From: Bradyrhizobium sp. WSM3983
GTDB lineage: Bacteria; Pseudomonadota; Alphaproteobacteria; Rhizobiales; Xanthobacteraceae
Assembly (NCBI RefSeq): GCF_000473045.1
Contig: NZ_AXAY01000009.1
Coordinates: 248,001 to 312,000, forward strand
DNA length: 64,000 nucleotides
Direction: 5' to 3'
Shown: one piece after another, positions 17,753-26,742 of the stretch
How positions within the stretch are numbered: the first letter of the stretch is position 1
Layout: the number at the start of each line of letters is the position of its first letter
Translations under genes and position numbers: made by a program
Notes under the pieces: model-generated
What the model was told of the DNA's origin: nothing
The model's database searches: none
What the model saw: only the letters and a program-made list of their open reading frames with translations

Positions 17753-18382
17753 ATGCCGATCACTATCTGCCGCCTCTATGATTCTTATGCTGACGCACGC
17801 CGCGTCATCATCGCGCTTGAGGTCGCGGGCCTGTCGCCTTCGGAGACCAGCGTGATTTCGAACAATTCCGACACATGGTACGAGCCTACCGAGAGCACGA
17901 AGATTGTGCCTTTGCGGACGCAGGGTACGAGAAGCAAGACCGCCCGCGATGGCAAGTTCGAGGGTGCGGCCGTCGGGGCTGCAATCGGCGCGACGGCGGC
18001 GACCGCTGCCAGTCTCGTTACGATGGTGGCGCTTCCCGGGATCGGCGCCGTGGTGGGCGTGGGATGGCTAGCGGCCATGTTGGGTAGCATGGCGATCGGT
18101 GGCGTTACCGGCGGCCTGCTGGGAGCGCTGTCCAATGCCGGCATCAGCGAGGAAGATGCGCACGTCCTTGCCGAGGGGGTTCGTCGCGGAGGAACATTGG
18201 TCGCCGCGCGGGTGCCCCCGGCCGAAGTGCCGCGGATAGAGCCGATTATGAACAAGTCAGCGGTAAAGCTTCAAGAACGTTGCGAGCTATACCGCCGGTC
18301 GGGCTGGCAGGCGTTCGATCCAAACGCCGTGCCCTACACCGCCGACCAAGTACGGAACGAGCGTGCATTGCATACTCAATAG
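17753..18382 (+). CDS. General-stress-type protein with glycine-zipper membrane core
   Basis: 209 residues. The N-terminal 45 residues (ICRLYDSYADARRVIIALE) resemble the domain of Bacillus general stress protein 17M/YflT. A glycine-rich hydrophobic stretch (about 68-130, GAAVGAAIGATAATAAS... then MAIGGVTGGLLGAL) could form paired helices. The C-terminal domain begins with SEEDAHVLAEGVRRGGTLV, a ferredoxin-like pattern seen in such proteins. Probable membrane-associated stress protein of unknown biochemical role. Confidence 0.65.
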   Translation: MPITICRLYDSYADARRVIIALEVAGLSPSETSVISNNSDTWYEPTESTKIVPLRTQGTRSKTARDGKFEGAAVGAAIGATAATAASLVTMVALPGIGAVVGVGWLAAMLGSMAIGGVTGGLLGALSNAGISEEDAHVLAEGVRRGGTLVAARVPPAEVPRIEPIMNKSAVKLQERCELYRRSGWQAFDPNAVPYTADQVRNERALHTQ

Positions 18383-18447
18383 CTGCCCGCCGGCAGTTGA
18401 TGAGCAATGCTGCTCGGTCAGTGAATTGAACTGCACAGGAGTAAGCC

Positions 18448-19179
18448 ATGAGCTATTACGATTTTGATGCTCGCAGGTCGCGGGGCACAGGCTTTCCACC
18501 GTCGGTTAGCGCCGAGATCGACGCCGGCTTGCGGGCGCATATGCAGCGCGTCTACGGCTATATGGCCGGCGGCCTCGCGCTGACCGGCCTCGTGGCCTAC
18601 CTGGCCACGGTTTCCGGCTTCTACCAGTCCATCGCGGCGACGCCACTGATTTGGCTTGTCATGCTGGCGCCGCTCGGCTTCGTGCTGGTCTTGAGCTTCG
18701 GCATCCAGCGCATGGCCGCACCAACGGCGATGCTGCTATTCTGGCTCTATGCCGGCGTCATGGGGCTGTCGCTGGGCGGCATCTTCCTGGTGTTCACCGG
18801 GGAATCGATTGCGCGTGTGCTCTTCATCACGGCGGCGACCTTCGGCGCGATGAGCCTCTACGGCTATACGACCAGATCCGACCTTTCTCGCCTTGGATCG
18901 TTCCTCATGATGGGCCTGATCGGTATCGTGATCGCGTCCCTCGTCAATATCTTCCTCGGATCGAGCGCGCTTCAGTTCGCTATCTCGATCATCGGCGTCG
19001 TCGTGTTCGTAGGCCTCACTGCCTACGACACGCAGCGCATCAAGGAGATGTATCTTGAGTCCGACACGGGCGAGATCGCTGGGAAGAAGGCCGTGCTCGG
19101 CGCGCTGGCGCTTTACCTTGATTTCATCAACCTATTCATGATCCTGCTCCAACTGTTCGGCCAGCGCCGCGACAACTAG
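18448..19179 (+). CDS. Bax inhibitor-1/YccA family membrane protein
   Basis: 243 residues with AGGAG before ATG 18448. Seven helices can be traced from residue 35 to the end. The family landmarks GLTAYDTQRIKEMY (about 189-202) and GALALYLDFINLFMILLQL close the protein. Homologues act as pH-sensitive calcium-leak channels or interact with FtsH; the bacterial role is unsettled. The next gene starts 21 bp later on the same strand. Confidence 0.88.
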   Translation: MSYYDFDARRSRGTGFPPSVSAEIDAGLRAHMQRVYGYMAGGLALTGLVAYLATVSGFYQSIAATPLIWLVMLAPLGFVLVLSFGIQRMAAPTAMLLFWLYAGVMGLSLGGIFLVFTGESIARVLFITAATFGAMSLYGYTTRSDLSRLGSFLMMGLIGIVIASLVNIFLGSSALQFAISIIGVVVFVGLTAYDTQRIKEMYLESDTGEIAGKKAVLGALALYLDFINLFMILLQLFGQRRDN

Positions 19180-19200
19180 GCGGCGCACGGATTGATTGCG

Positions 19201-19401
19201 ATGGCACGTGTTCTGATCGTACTAGGCGCGCTGATCCTGGTGGTCGGCTTGCTTTGGCCCTATCTGAGCCAGCTCGGATTGGGGCGGCTGCCCGGCGACA
19301 TCGTCATCGAGCGGGAAAACACGACATTCTATTTCCCGCTGATGACATGTTTACTTGTCAGCGTGGTGTTCAGCCTCGTTCTTTGGGTCGCGAACCGCTG
19401 A
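19201..19401 (+). CDS. DUF2905 small membrane protein
   Basis: 66 residues from ATG 19201; an upstream in-frame TTG at 19192 is less likely. Two helices (about 3-20 and 44-63) flank the family motif GRLPGDIVIERENTTFYFP. Function unknown. Follows the Bax-inhibitor gene closely, so likely co-transcribed. Confidence 0.85.
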   Translation: MARVLIVLGALILVVGLLWPYLSQLGLGRLPGDIVIERENTTFYFPLMTCLLVSVVFSLVLWVANR

Positions 19402-19507
19402 CGCGGCGTCGGAGCTACCGCGCAATGCGCCGGGTCCCACGCGACGCTGTGCTTGCAGCAGTCGCTTGTGCGTGCGTCGGCGGCGACGCGCCTCGCGGCC
19501 TGGCGCA

Positions 19508-19521
19508 CTGACGACGATCAA
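19508..19521. promoter_or_regulatory. FNR/FixK-type box CTGACGACGATCAA
   Basis: CTGAC-N4-ATCAA centred about 190 bp before the small secreted protein at 19704. No gene lies in between. Confidence 0.45.
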
Positions 19522-19703
19522 TTTCCGAATTGTCTTTGTACAACATGGCGCTGAGGGCGAGGCGAAAAAGGCGGCAAGCGAATCTTGACGGACGCCAATG
19601 TAGACCATTTTCCATGCCGCTAGAATCAGCGTGGCTGCGGGCGGGCGTCCGGGATCTCGGCACGCCGTTGATTCGTCACAAGTGAAGAAGTGGAGGTCGC
19701 GTG

Positions 19704-19991
19704 ATGAGGAAAACAATGGTTGCAGTCGCGGTCGGCGCGACCGTGGTAGTCGGCGCGGTGGCAAGCTCAACCCCGGCGGACGCTCGATGGCGTCATGGAT
19801 TTCCTGTCGCTCCCGTCGTCGGTGGCCTGGCGGCGGGCGCGCTCATTGGCGCCGCACTCGCAGCGCCGAGGCCATACTACTCTAGCTACGCCTATGAGCC
19901 CGTCGATTTCGGGCCGTACTGTCGGATTCGGCGTGAACGCTTCTGGGATGGTTGGACGTGGCGGGTCCGCCGGATCGAGGATTGCTACTGA
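19704..19991 (+). CDS. Small exported protein
   Basis: 95 residues from ATG 19704, with GGAGG seven bases upstream. There is a signal peptide (about 1-27, cleavage after SSTPADA) and a second glycine/alanine-rich hydrophobic stretch, and the C-terminus has two Cys (PYCRIRRERFWDG, RIEDCY) that could form a disulfide. Proteins of this shape are common and uncharacterised in Bradyrhizobium. Confidence 0.7.
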   Translation: MRKTMVAVAVGATVVVGAVASSTPADARWRHGFPVAPVVGGLAAGALIGAALAAPRPYYSSYAYEPVDFGPYCRIRRERFWDGWTWRVRRIEDCY

Positions 19992-20119
19992 TACTCTCGT
20001 GCTCGGGAGGCGGTCCGGCAAGGGAAGCCTGGCGAGGGTGACGTCAGGTTTCCTCTTGGTCTGTCGGAATGAATATCGTCCTGTCGCTCCGTCGCAAGAC
20101 TCAAATTGCGGCTCGCCGG

Positions 20120-20133
20120 TTGATTGTCATCAA
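20120..20133. promoter_or_regulatory. FNR/FixK-type box TTGATTGTCATCAA
   Basis: Perfect TTGAT-N4-ATCAA, the classical FNR/FixK consensus, centred 75 bp before the universal stress protein start at 20201. The position argues against the longer frame that opens at 20069. Confidence 0.75.
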
Positions 20134-20200
20134 TGCCCGTCGCGCCGTGAGTCTTGAATGTGCGCTCAGGGCTGCATCGTATATTTGCTGGAGCGGTTCG

Positions 20201-21034
20201 ATGATCAGGGACATTATCATCAATCTCGAGCATCAGTTAGCGCGCGATCCAGCCCGCGATTTTGCCATTTCGATTGCGGAGATGTTTGACACCCATCTTG
20301 CCGGTGTTGCCTTCGCCTACACCCCTGATTTTCCGGGTTACACGATCATGGAGCTTCCACCTGACATTCTGGCGGAGATGGTCGCCAACAGCGAGAGATC
20401 TGCGCTCGCCGCGATCGAACGCTTCGACGCGGCTGCCAAGCGTAGCCTGGTTTCAGCGGAGCGCCGGTTGCTGAGGACGATCGGGGCGGAGGCGCCTCCG
20501 ATCTTTGCGACCCTGGCCCGGCGCTTCGATCTAAGCGTGTTCATGCAATCCGAGCCGATTCGCGCGGACAACGATGACATGATCGAAACGGCGCTGTTCC
20601 AGTCAGGGCGTCCGCTCATCGTCGTGCCCTACATCCAGAAGGACGGGCTGAAGCTCGATCGCGTGGTGTGCTGCTGGGATGGCAGCCGCGCGGCCGCGCG
20701 CGCCTTCAACGACGCGTTGCCGCTGCTCGTGAAGGCGACGGCGGTGGATCTCTTGATCGTGCTGAACGAGAAGACCAAGGCAGAGAACAAGGAAGTCCGC
20801 GGTGTCGAGATGGCGGCTCACCTCGCGCGTCATGACGTCAAGGTCGAGATCGCGACTGTTCCTGCCCCCGACATCGATGTTGCCAATATCATCCTTTCCT
20901 ATGTCGCAGAGAGTTCCGGAACTCTGATCGTGATGGGTGGTTACGGTCACGGGTGGCTGCGCGAAGTCATTCTGGGCGGCGTGACCCGCGATATGATGAA
21001 CTCGATGACGGTGCCTGTGTTCATGTCGCATTGA
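20201..21034 (+). CDS. Universal stress protein (tandem UspA domains)
   Basis: 277 residues from ATG 20201 (GGAG upstream), two UspA-like folds. The C-terminal domain ends with the nucleotide-binding pattern MGGYGHGWLREVILGGVTRD (G-x2-G-x9-G), so it probably binds ATP; the N-terminal fold is degenerate. Usp proteins aid survival under energy or oxygen limitation. The strong FNR-type box upstream fits oxygen control. The frame remains open upstream to 20069, but that would bury the box. Confidence 0.88.
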   Translation: MIRDIIINLEHQLARDPARDFAISIAEMFDTHLAGVAFAYTPDFPGYTIMELPPDILAEMVANSERSALAAIERFDAAAKRSLVSAERRLLRTIGAEAPPIFATLARRFDLSVFMQSEPIRADNDDMIETALFQSGRPLIVVPYIQKDGLKLDRVVCCWDGSRAAARAFNDALPLLVKATAVDLLIVLNEKTKAENKEVRGVEMAAHLARHDVKVEIATVPAPDIDVANIILSYVAESSGTLIVMGGYGHGWLREVILGGVTRDMMNSMTVPVFMSH

Positions 21035-21061
21035 AGAGAGTGACAACCAGGAGTGAGATCG

Positions 21062-21499
21062 ATGCGGCTCGGTCTTTACGCATTTGCCGTCGCCGCCGCC
21101 TTCCTCGGCGCTACGATTTACATCGGCCTTGTCGAGCAGCCGGCGCGGCTCAGCCTCAATAGCCGTGCGATGATCCAGGAATGGAGACGGAGCAACCGGC
21201 GCGGCACGCTGGTGCTGGCGGGCTTTGCCGTCCTCTCGGCCGCGCTCGCTCTTGTACAGTTCAGGCTGAGTGGCGACGTCCGCTGGATCATTGGGGGCAC
21301 TACGATCCTGGCGAGTTGGCCGTATGACTATTTTGCAATGACGCCAGTGAACGTCTGGCTGTTCGCCGTTCAACTCGGAAAGCCGGTTTCGCCCGTGCGC
21401 AGGCTGATGCGGGACTGGGGGCTCCTGGAATGGGGGCACGCCCTGATTGGGTTCGCAGCCTGTAGCGCTTTCGCCTGGGCGCTGGAGTTGCCGCCTTGA
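21062..21499 (+). CDS. DUF1772 (anthrone-oxygenase-like) membrane protein
   Basis: 145 residues from ATG 21062, with AGGAG eight bases upstream. Four helices are visible, with VEQPARL near the start, PYDYFAMTPVN in the middle and WGHALIGFAACSAFA at the end, as in DUF1772. Starts 27 bp after the Usp gene, probably the same transcript. Confidence 0.75.
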   Translation: MRLGLYAFAVAAAFLGATIYIGLVEQPARLSLNSRAMIQEWRRSNRRGTLVLAGFAVLSAALALVQFRLSGDVRWIIGGTTILASWPYDYFAMTPVNVWLFAVQLGKPVSPVRRLMRDWGLLEWGHALIGFAACSAFAWALELPP

Positions 21500-21513
21500 T
21501 TGACCGCCGTCAA
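21500..21513. promoter_or_regulatory. FNR/FixK-type box TTGACCGCCGTCAA
   Basis: Perfect palindromic arms immediately after the DUF1772 stop, centred 85 bp before ATG 21591. Confidence 0.7.
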
Positions 21514-21590
21514 TGTCGGAGCGCCGCGCTTGGGCCAAGGTCTCTCGTGCCGCAGCGAACGAAGGGTTCTGCCGGTGCAAGAGAGAGCGG

Positions 21591-22778
21591 ATGCTGCATA
21601 TTGATATTCCGACGCTGGAGGAGTTCAAGGCGCTGGCGCAGGTCAGGGGAGAAACCTGCGTTTCCCTGTATCTGCCGACATCCCCCTTAGGGAGCAACGC
21701 CAAGCTCAACCGTACTGCGTTCAAGGACTTGGCGAAGGACGCGCTGTCGCAGCTCAGTGGAGGCAGCGTCGACAAGCGCAAGATCGTTGCCTTCGAGGAG
21801 CAGTTCGATCGCCTCGCGGGCGGGGAACACAACGTCCAGGATGAAGACAAGATCAGAAGGCTACAGCGCGGAAAGCCGGATCCGGTCGATTCGTTCTGGC
21901 ACTATCTGTCCACCGGACTGGCGGTGCTCGCCACGTCCGCCACACTGCGAACGTTCCGCCTGCCGGAGTCGCCCAAGCCACTCGCCGAAGTCGCGGACCG
22001 CTTCCATCTAACGCCGCTGATCCGCGCCATGACCTCGCCGCACGATATCTACGTGCTTGCACTGGCGGAGGAGAGTGTGCGGCTAATTCACGCCTTCGCC
22101 CATTTTCCGCCAGAACGGCTGCAGGTTCGCGGCCTGCCCAAGAACGCGGAGGAAGCGACCCGGCGGCCGTCCTTTCACGTACGTGCCCCGCGCCGCGGAC
22201 TGCAGAACCTCGAAGGCGAGAAGGTCCTGCTGCACCAGTATGTCAGGAAAGTCGAGCACGCCACCCGCAGCCTGCTTGCGGAACGCAATGCACCACCTCT
22301 GGCTCTTGCTGCGGGGGAGCCTCTCGCGTCGATGTTCCGTTCCGCCAATACGTATTCAAGACTGGCCGACGAGCTGATCGAAGGAAACCCGGGCTTGAAA
22401 ACGGATGCCGAGCTGGGAGATACAGCCATCCCGATTCTCGACCGTCTCTATTCCCGCGAACTGAGAGCTGTGATCGCGCGCTACGACGAGCTCAAGCCCC
22501 GACGTGCAACTACTGACGTTTCCTACGCGGCGCATGCTGCGACTGCAGGCGCCATCGATCAGCTCGTTGTCGATCTTGATGCGGTTGTTCCCGGCCTGGT
22601 CAGCGATTTCGATGGCAGCGTGACATATTCAGCCTCTGACGATGCCGAAACTTACAGCGTTGTTGATGAAGTCGCGCGACGGGCGCTGTCCACGGGTGCC
22701 AGGGTCATGGGCGCCAAGCAGCATGAGCTACCGGACCGGGCTCCGCTCACCGCCATCCTCCGCTACGAATTCCACTGA
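21591..22778 (+). CDS. Bacterial archaeo-eukaryotic release-factor homologue (baeRF family)
   Basis: 395 residues from ATG 21591. The start ETCVSLYLPTSPLGSNAKLN and the C-terminal part (FDGSVTYSAS, YSVVDEVARRALSTGARV, then PLTAILRYEF) match baeRF proteins, distant relatives of eRF1/Pelota. In between are the middle-domain features HDIYVLALAEESVRLIHAF. These proteins are proposed to act in ribosome rescue or hibernation; no GGQ loop is obvious, so peptide release is not established. The frame is open to 21513, but an FNR-type box occupies 21500-21513 and MLHIDIPTLEEF is a natural start. Confidence 0.7.
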   Translation: MLHIDIPTLEEFKALAQVRGETCVSLYLPTSPLGSNAKLNRTAFKDLAKDALSQLSGGSVDKRKIVAFEEQFDRLAGGEHNVQDEDKIRRLQRGKPDPVDSFWHYLSTGLAVLATSATLRTFRLPESPKPLAEVADRFHLTPLIRAMTSPHDIYVLALAEESVRLIHAFAHFPPERLQVRGLPKNAEEATRRPSFHVRAPRRGLQNLEGEKVLLHQYVRKVEHATRSLLAERNAPPLALAAGEPLASMFRSANTYSRLADELIEGNPGLKTDAELGDTAIPILDRLYSRELRAVIARYDELKPRRATTDVSYAAHAATAGAIDQLVVDLDAVVPGLVSDFDGSVTYSASDDAETYSVVDEVARRALSTGARVMGAKQHELPDRAPLTAILRYEFH

Positions 22779-22813
22779 AGCACGGTCGCAACCGTGAAGC
22801 ACGGTCGCAACCG
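22776..22813. repeat. 19-bp tandem repeat, two copies, each a small hairpin
   Basis: Unit TGAAGCACGGTCGCAACCG twice, spanning the baeRF stop codon and ending at the cbpM stop. Each unit holds ACGGT-CGCA-ACCGT. A convergent terminator is plausible. Confidence 0.6.
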
Positions 22814-23107
22814 TCAGGTACCACCACCGGTCCGGTCGGACACCTCCATCGCGTGGATATCCCGCACTAGGCAACGCAGCCCGTGCAGTTGATCGAGCAG
22901 GTGCAGGATGACCGCGATGCCCTCGTCGTTGACACCGAGGTCAACCTTGAGGTCGTGGATCAGGAGCGCCCGCGCGAGGTCGGCGTCGGAGAACTGACGG
23001 GTGCTCCCGCTCTCGAGCGGCATAAGCCATTCCTCCTCGATCCACGCGTTCAATGTCGCGGCATCAAGATGCGATCGACTGATGAATTCCCGGGTCTCCA
23101 CCGTCAC
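22814..23107 (-). CDS. cbpM: CbpM-type chaperone modulator
   Basis: 97 residues. MerR-like motif FISRSHLDAATLNAWIEEEW followed by a helical tail (ALLIHDLKVDLGVNDEG, ILHLLDQLHGLR). In E. coli CbpM binds the J-domain of CbpA and inhibits its work with DnaK. The start overlaps the cbpA stop (ATGA), so the two are coupled. Last gene of the hsp20-dnaK-grpE-cbpA-cbpM run. Confidence 0.85.
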   Translation of the reverse strand: MTVETREFISRSHLDAATLNAWIEEEWLMPLESGSTRQFSDADLARALLIHDLKVDLGVNDEGIAVILHLLDQLHGLRCLVRDIHAMEVSDRTGGGT

Positions 23108-24018
23108 ACTCCCATGGATTGTCGGGGGCTACCCGCTACCGGCTGCCATTGCGCGACAAATTTCTCGAGTTCCGGATCCGGCTTTGGCGGAAGCACCAGC
23201 TTCAGCGTAATGTATTGATCACCCTTGCTGCCGTCGGGACGCGGCACGCCGCGTCCCTTCAGCCGGAGGATGCGACCGGTGCTTGACCATTTCGGCACGG
23301 TTGCCGTGACCGCGCCGCCCGGGGTCGGAACCTTGACCTTGGCGCCCAGCACCGCTTCCTTCAGCGAAATCGGCAAGTCGAGATAGATGTCGTCACCTTT
23401 GCGAGTGAAGTAGGGATGCGGCAGGACACTGATCTCGATCAGCGCATCGCCCGACGTCCCGTCTCCGAGCCCCGGGCGACCTTTGCCCCTCAGCCGCAGA
23501 ATCTGTCCGTCGTGCGTGCCCGGCGGAATGTTGACGTCCAGCGTGCTGCCGTCGGGGAGGACGAGAGATTGCTTGCCGCCATTGATCGCGTCAGGGAACG
23601 AGAGATCGAGGTGGTAACGAACGTCCTGCCCCCGCCGACGGCGGCCGGTGCGACCGTCGCGGCCGAAAATCTCCGAGATGATGTCCTCGGCGCCAGCAAA
23701 ATCGCCGAAATCGGCAAAGCCTGAATTGCTTGTGTAAGCCGACCAGCCACCTTGATCGGCGAAATCTCTGTAATAGTGCTGGCGCGGCCGCTCGGTTCCT
23801 GAGGCATCGATTTCGCCGCGATCGAAACGGGCTCGCTTTTCGGGATCGCCCAAGAGATCATAGGCGGCTGAAATCTCCTTGAATTTTTCCTCAGCCGTCT
23901 TGTTGCCAGGATTGAGATCCGGGTGCAGCTTTTTCGCCAGTCGGCGATAGGCCTTCTGGATTTCGTCTTGCGTAGCGTCCTTCTTTACGCCGAGCGTTAT
24001 GTAGGGATCCGCGGCCAA
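23104..24018 (-). CDS. cbpA: CbpA-type DnaJ co-chaperone
   Basis: 304 residues, TTG start at 24018 with AGGAG upstream. J-domain at 5-70 with the HPD motif in KKLHPDLNPG, a Gly/Phe-type linker, then two C-terminal substrate-binding barrels (PDGSTLDVNIPPGTHDGQ; PKWSSTGRILRLKGRGVPR). It lacks the zinc-finger Cys repeats of DnaJ, so it is the CbpA class. It stimulates DnaK ATPase; its inhibitor cbpM is directly downstream. Confidence 0.9.
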   Translation of the reverse strand: MAADPYITLGVKKDATQDEIQKAYRRLAKKLHPDLNPGNKTAEEKFKEISAAYDLLGDPEKRARFDRGEIDASGTERPRQHYYRDFADQGGWSAYTSNSGFADFGDFAGAEDIISEIFGRDGRTGRRRRGQDVRYHLDLSFPDAINGGKQSLVLPDGSTLDVNIPPGTHDGQILRLRGKGRPGLGDGTSGDALIEISVLPHPYFTRKGDDIYLDLPISLKEAVLGAKVKVPTPGGAVTATVPKWSSTGRILRLKGRGVPRPDGSKGDQYITLKLVLPPKPDPELEKFVAQWQPVAGSPRQSMGV

Positions 24019-24055
24019 TGCCCGCTCCTGTTTGCGCCTCGACGCGAATGCGGCA

Positions 24056-24643
24056 TCAGTGTTGCGCCGCTTGCGACGGTGGCGCTTGCGATTTGGCTAC
24101 CGCGACACGCGCCGGTCGCAGCAGACGGTCATGAAGCATGTAGCCGTTCTCCAGGACCTCGGTGACGCTGGCGGGCGGCTGCTCGGTGCCGTCCGTTTCC
24201 ATCACCGCTTCGTGCTTTCTGGGATCGAACGGCTCGTTAAGCGCCTTGATCTCTTCGACGCCAAAACGATTGAGGATCTGCGTCAGGATGCGCTCGGTGG
24301 CCGCGACGCCATCGAGCAACCCTTCGGTGCCGGTGCTGCGCGACTCCGCGTCAGCCTCGCCGGCGGCAATGGCACGACGCAAATTATCGACGACCTGCAG
24401 CAGTTCGCGAGCAAAATTCGTGATGGCATAGTCCTCAGCGTCCTGCGTACGCCGTTCGCCGAGACGCCGCGTGTTCTCGATCTCGGCCAGCGCGCGCATC
24501 AGCCGCTCGCGCAAGGAGGCGATTTCCGAGGCGGAGTTCTCGTCCTTGCCCTCGTTCTCGTCCTTGCCTTCGCGCACGGCTGAAGGATCGATATCGCTAT
24601 CCATGGTCTTTGCCGCTATGCCAGTCGTCTCGTCTTTTGGCAT
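24056..24643 (-). CDS. grpE: GrpE nucleotide-exchange factor
   Basis: 195 residues, coiled-coil N-terminal half (ASEIASLRERLMRALAEIEN) and the GrpE beta domain (FDPRKHEAVMETDGTE, VLENGYMLHDRLLRPARVAV). Contains a short internal repeat EGKDENEGKDEN near the start. GrpE drives ADP release from DnaK. It lies 24 bp after dnaK. Confidence 0.92.
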   Translation of the reverse strand: MPKDETTGIAAKTMDSDIDPSAVREGKDENEGKDENSASEIASLRERLMRALAEIENTRRLGERRTQDAEDYAITNFARELLQVVDNLRRAIAAGEADAESRSTGTEGLLDGVAATERILTQILNRFGVEEIKALNEPFDPRKHEAVMETDGTEQPPASVTEVLENGYMLHDRLLRPARVAVAKSQAPPSQAAQH

Positions 24644-24667
24644 CGCCTCGTCCTATCTTCCGACGCT

Positions 24668-26584
24668 TCAGGACGCTCTGCGGTCGCGAGGATCGACCTC
24701 TTCGAATTCGGCATCGACCACATCCTCGCCTGAGGAACCGCTGCCGGACGATCCCGACTGCCCACCTGCCGCTCCTTGCGAGGCGGCGCGATTGAGCGCT
24801 TCGCCGATTTTCGCTGCCTGCTGCTGTAGGCGTTCCGCCGCCTGACGGATCGTCTGAACGCTATCTGAAGTGAGGGCCTGTTTCGCATCGCCAATGGCCT
24901 GCTCGACCTGCTTTTTGAGGTCGGCAGCAATCTTCGTCTCCGACTCCTTCAGCGCCTTTTCGGTGCTGTAGATCAGGGCATCAGCCTGATTGCGGGCTTC
25001 GACAAGTTCCTTGCGTCGCTTGTCTTCCTCGGCGTGAGCTTCGGCTTCCTTGATCATCTTCTGGATATCGGCCTCGCTCAGTCCGCCGGAAGCCTGAATC
25101 CGGATGCTCTGCTCCTTGCCGCTCGCCTTGTCCCTGGCTGAGACGTTGACGATGCCGTTGGCATCGATATCGAAGGTGACTTCGATCTGCGGTACGCCGC
25201 GCGGCGCCGGCGGAATGCCGACCAGGTCGAACTGGCCGAGCAGCTTGTTGTCGGCCGCCATCTCCCGCTCGCCCTGGAAGACGCGGATGGTGACCGCGGT
25301 CTGGTTATCTTCCGCAGTCGAAAACACCTGGCTCTTCTTGGTCGGTATGGTGGTGTTTCGGTCGATCAGCTTGGTCATGACGCCGCCGAGCGTCTCGATG
25401 CCGAGCGACAGCGGAGTGACATCGAGCAACAGGACGTCCTTGACGTCGCCCTGCAGCACGCCAGCCTGGATTGCCGCGCCGATCGCGACCACTTCGTCCG
25501 GATTGACGCCCTTGTGCGGTTCGCGCCCGAACAGTTTTTGCACGGTTTCCTGGACCTTCGGCATGCGCGTCTGCCCGCCGACCAGAACGACCTCGTTGAT
25601 ATCGGAGGACTGCAGGCCGGCATCCTTCAGTGCCGCTTGGCAGGGGCCGATCGTGCGCTCGATCAAATCATCGACGAGCGCTTCCAGCTTTGCGCGCGAC
25701 AGCTTGATGTTGAGATGCTTGGGCCCGCTCTGATCAGCTGTGATGAACGGCAGGTTCACGTCGGTCTGGGGCGCGCTAGAAAGCTCGATCTTGGCTTTCT
25801 CGGCAGCATCCTTGAGCCGCTGCAGCGCCAGGCGATCTCTGCGCAGATCGATGCCTTGCTCCTTGCGGAACTCATCGGCCAGATAATCCATGATCCGTTT
25901 GTCAAAATCCTCGCCGCCGAGGAATGTGTCGCCGTTGGTTGCCTTGACCTCGAACACACCATCCCCGATCTCGAGAATCGAGATGTCAAACGTGCCGCCG
26001 CCGAGATCGTAAACCGCGATCTTGCCGCTGCCCTTTTTGTCGAGCCCGTAGGCCAGCGCGGCCGCGGTGGGCTCGTTGATGATACGCAGCACCTCGAGCC
26101 CTGCGATACGGCCGGCGTCCTTCGTTGCCTGGCGCTGAGCGTCGTTGAAATAAGCCGGCACGGTGACTACGGCCTGCGTCACCTTGTTGCCGAGATTGGC
26201 TTCCGCAGTTTCCTTCATCTTGGTGAGAATGAAGGCGCTGATCTGGCTCGGGCTGTATTTCTTGCCTTTGATCTCGATCCAGGCGTCACCATTGTCGCCG
26301 CGCACGATATGATAGGGAACCATCGTCTTGTCTTTCTCGACGATGGGATCGTCATAGCGCCGGCCGATGAGCCGCTTGATGGCATAAACCGTGTTTTCCG
26401 GATTGGTGATGCTCTGCCGCTTGGCCGGCTGCCCGACCAAGACCTCGCCATCGTCGGTGAAGGCAACCATGGACGGCGTGGTGCGGGCGCCCTCGGCATT
26501 TTCGATCACCCTGGCCTTACTTCCCTCCATCACGGCGACGCAAGAGTTGGTGGTTCCGAGATCGATACCAATTGCTTTGGCCAT
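24668..26584 (-). CDS. dnaK: Hsp70 chaperone DnaK (second copy)
   Basis: 638 residues from ATG 26584 (AAAGGAG upstream). Start AKAIGIDLGTTNSCVAVMEG, phosphate motifs IAVYDLGGGTFDISILE and VVLVGGQTRMPKV, linker DVLLLDVTPLSLGIETLGG, and a C-terminal acidic end EDVVDAEFEEV. The frame continues to 26707 without homology. It belongs to a stress operon with hsp20, grpE, cbpA and cbpM; a housekeeping dnaK-dnaJ pair presumably exists elsewhere (inference). Confidence 0.93.
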   Translation of the reverse strand: MAKAIGIDLGTTNSCVAVMEGSKARVIENAEGARTTPSMVAFTDDGEVLVGQPAKRQSITNPENTVYAIKRLIGRRYDDPIVEKDKTMVPYHIVRGDNGDAWIEIKGKKYSPSQISAFILTKMKETAEANLGNKVTQAVVTVPAYFNDAQRQATKDAGRIAGLEVLRIINEPTAAALAYGLDKKGSGKIAVYDLGGGTFDISILEIGDGVFEVKATNGDTFLGGEDFDKRIMDYLADEFRKEQGIDLRRDRLALQRLKDAAEKAKIELSSAPQTDVNLPFITADQSGPKHLNIKLSRAKLEALVDDLIERTIGPCQAALKDAGLQSSDINEVVLVGGQTRMPKVQETVQKLFGREPHKGVNPDEVVAIGAAIQAGVLQGDVKDVLLLDVTPLSLGIETLGGVMTKLIDRNTTIPTKKSQVFSTAEDNQTAVTIRVFQGEREMAADNKLLGQFDLVGIPPAPRGVPQIEVTFDIDANGIVNVSARDKASGKEQSIRIQASGGLSEADIQKMIKEAEAHAEEDKRRKELVEARNQADALIYSTEKALKESETKIAADLKKQVEQAIGDAKQALTSDSVQTIRQAAERLQQQAAKIGEALNRAASQGAAGGQSGSSGSGSSGEDVVDAEFEEVDPRDRRAS

Positions 26585-26662
26585 GATTGGGCTCCTTTGA
26601 TATTGGTTTATCAGGCGACGGCAATCTCTGCGGGTAAGCGCCGCGACGGGGCTGTCGTCGAT

Positions 26663-26700
26663 CGTATGCGGGACGCATGGGCGTATGCGGGACGCATGGG
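26663..26700. repeat. 19-bp tandem repeat between hsp20 and dnaK
   Basis: Unit CGTATGCGGGACGCATGGG twice. Each holds ATGCG-GGA-CGCAT, so the hsp20-dnaK transcript would carry two tandem hairpins; they could stabilise or process the mRNA. Confidence 0.6.
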
Positions 26701-26742
26701 CCGGCACGAGGCGGCTACCTGCGCGTCCCGCTATCGCTCGGG

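Noticed and set aside
20603..21850. 415-codon minus-strand frame
   Set aside because: Antisense to Usp and DUF1772 genes, both with clear homology on the other strand.
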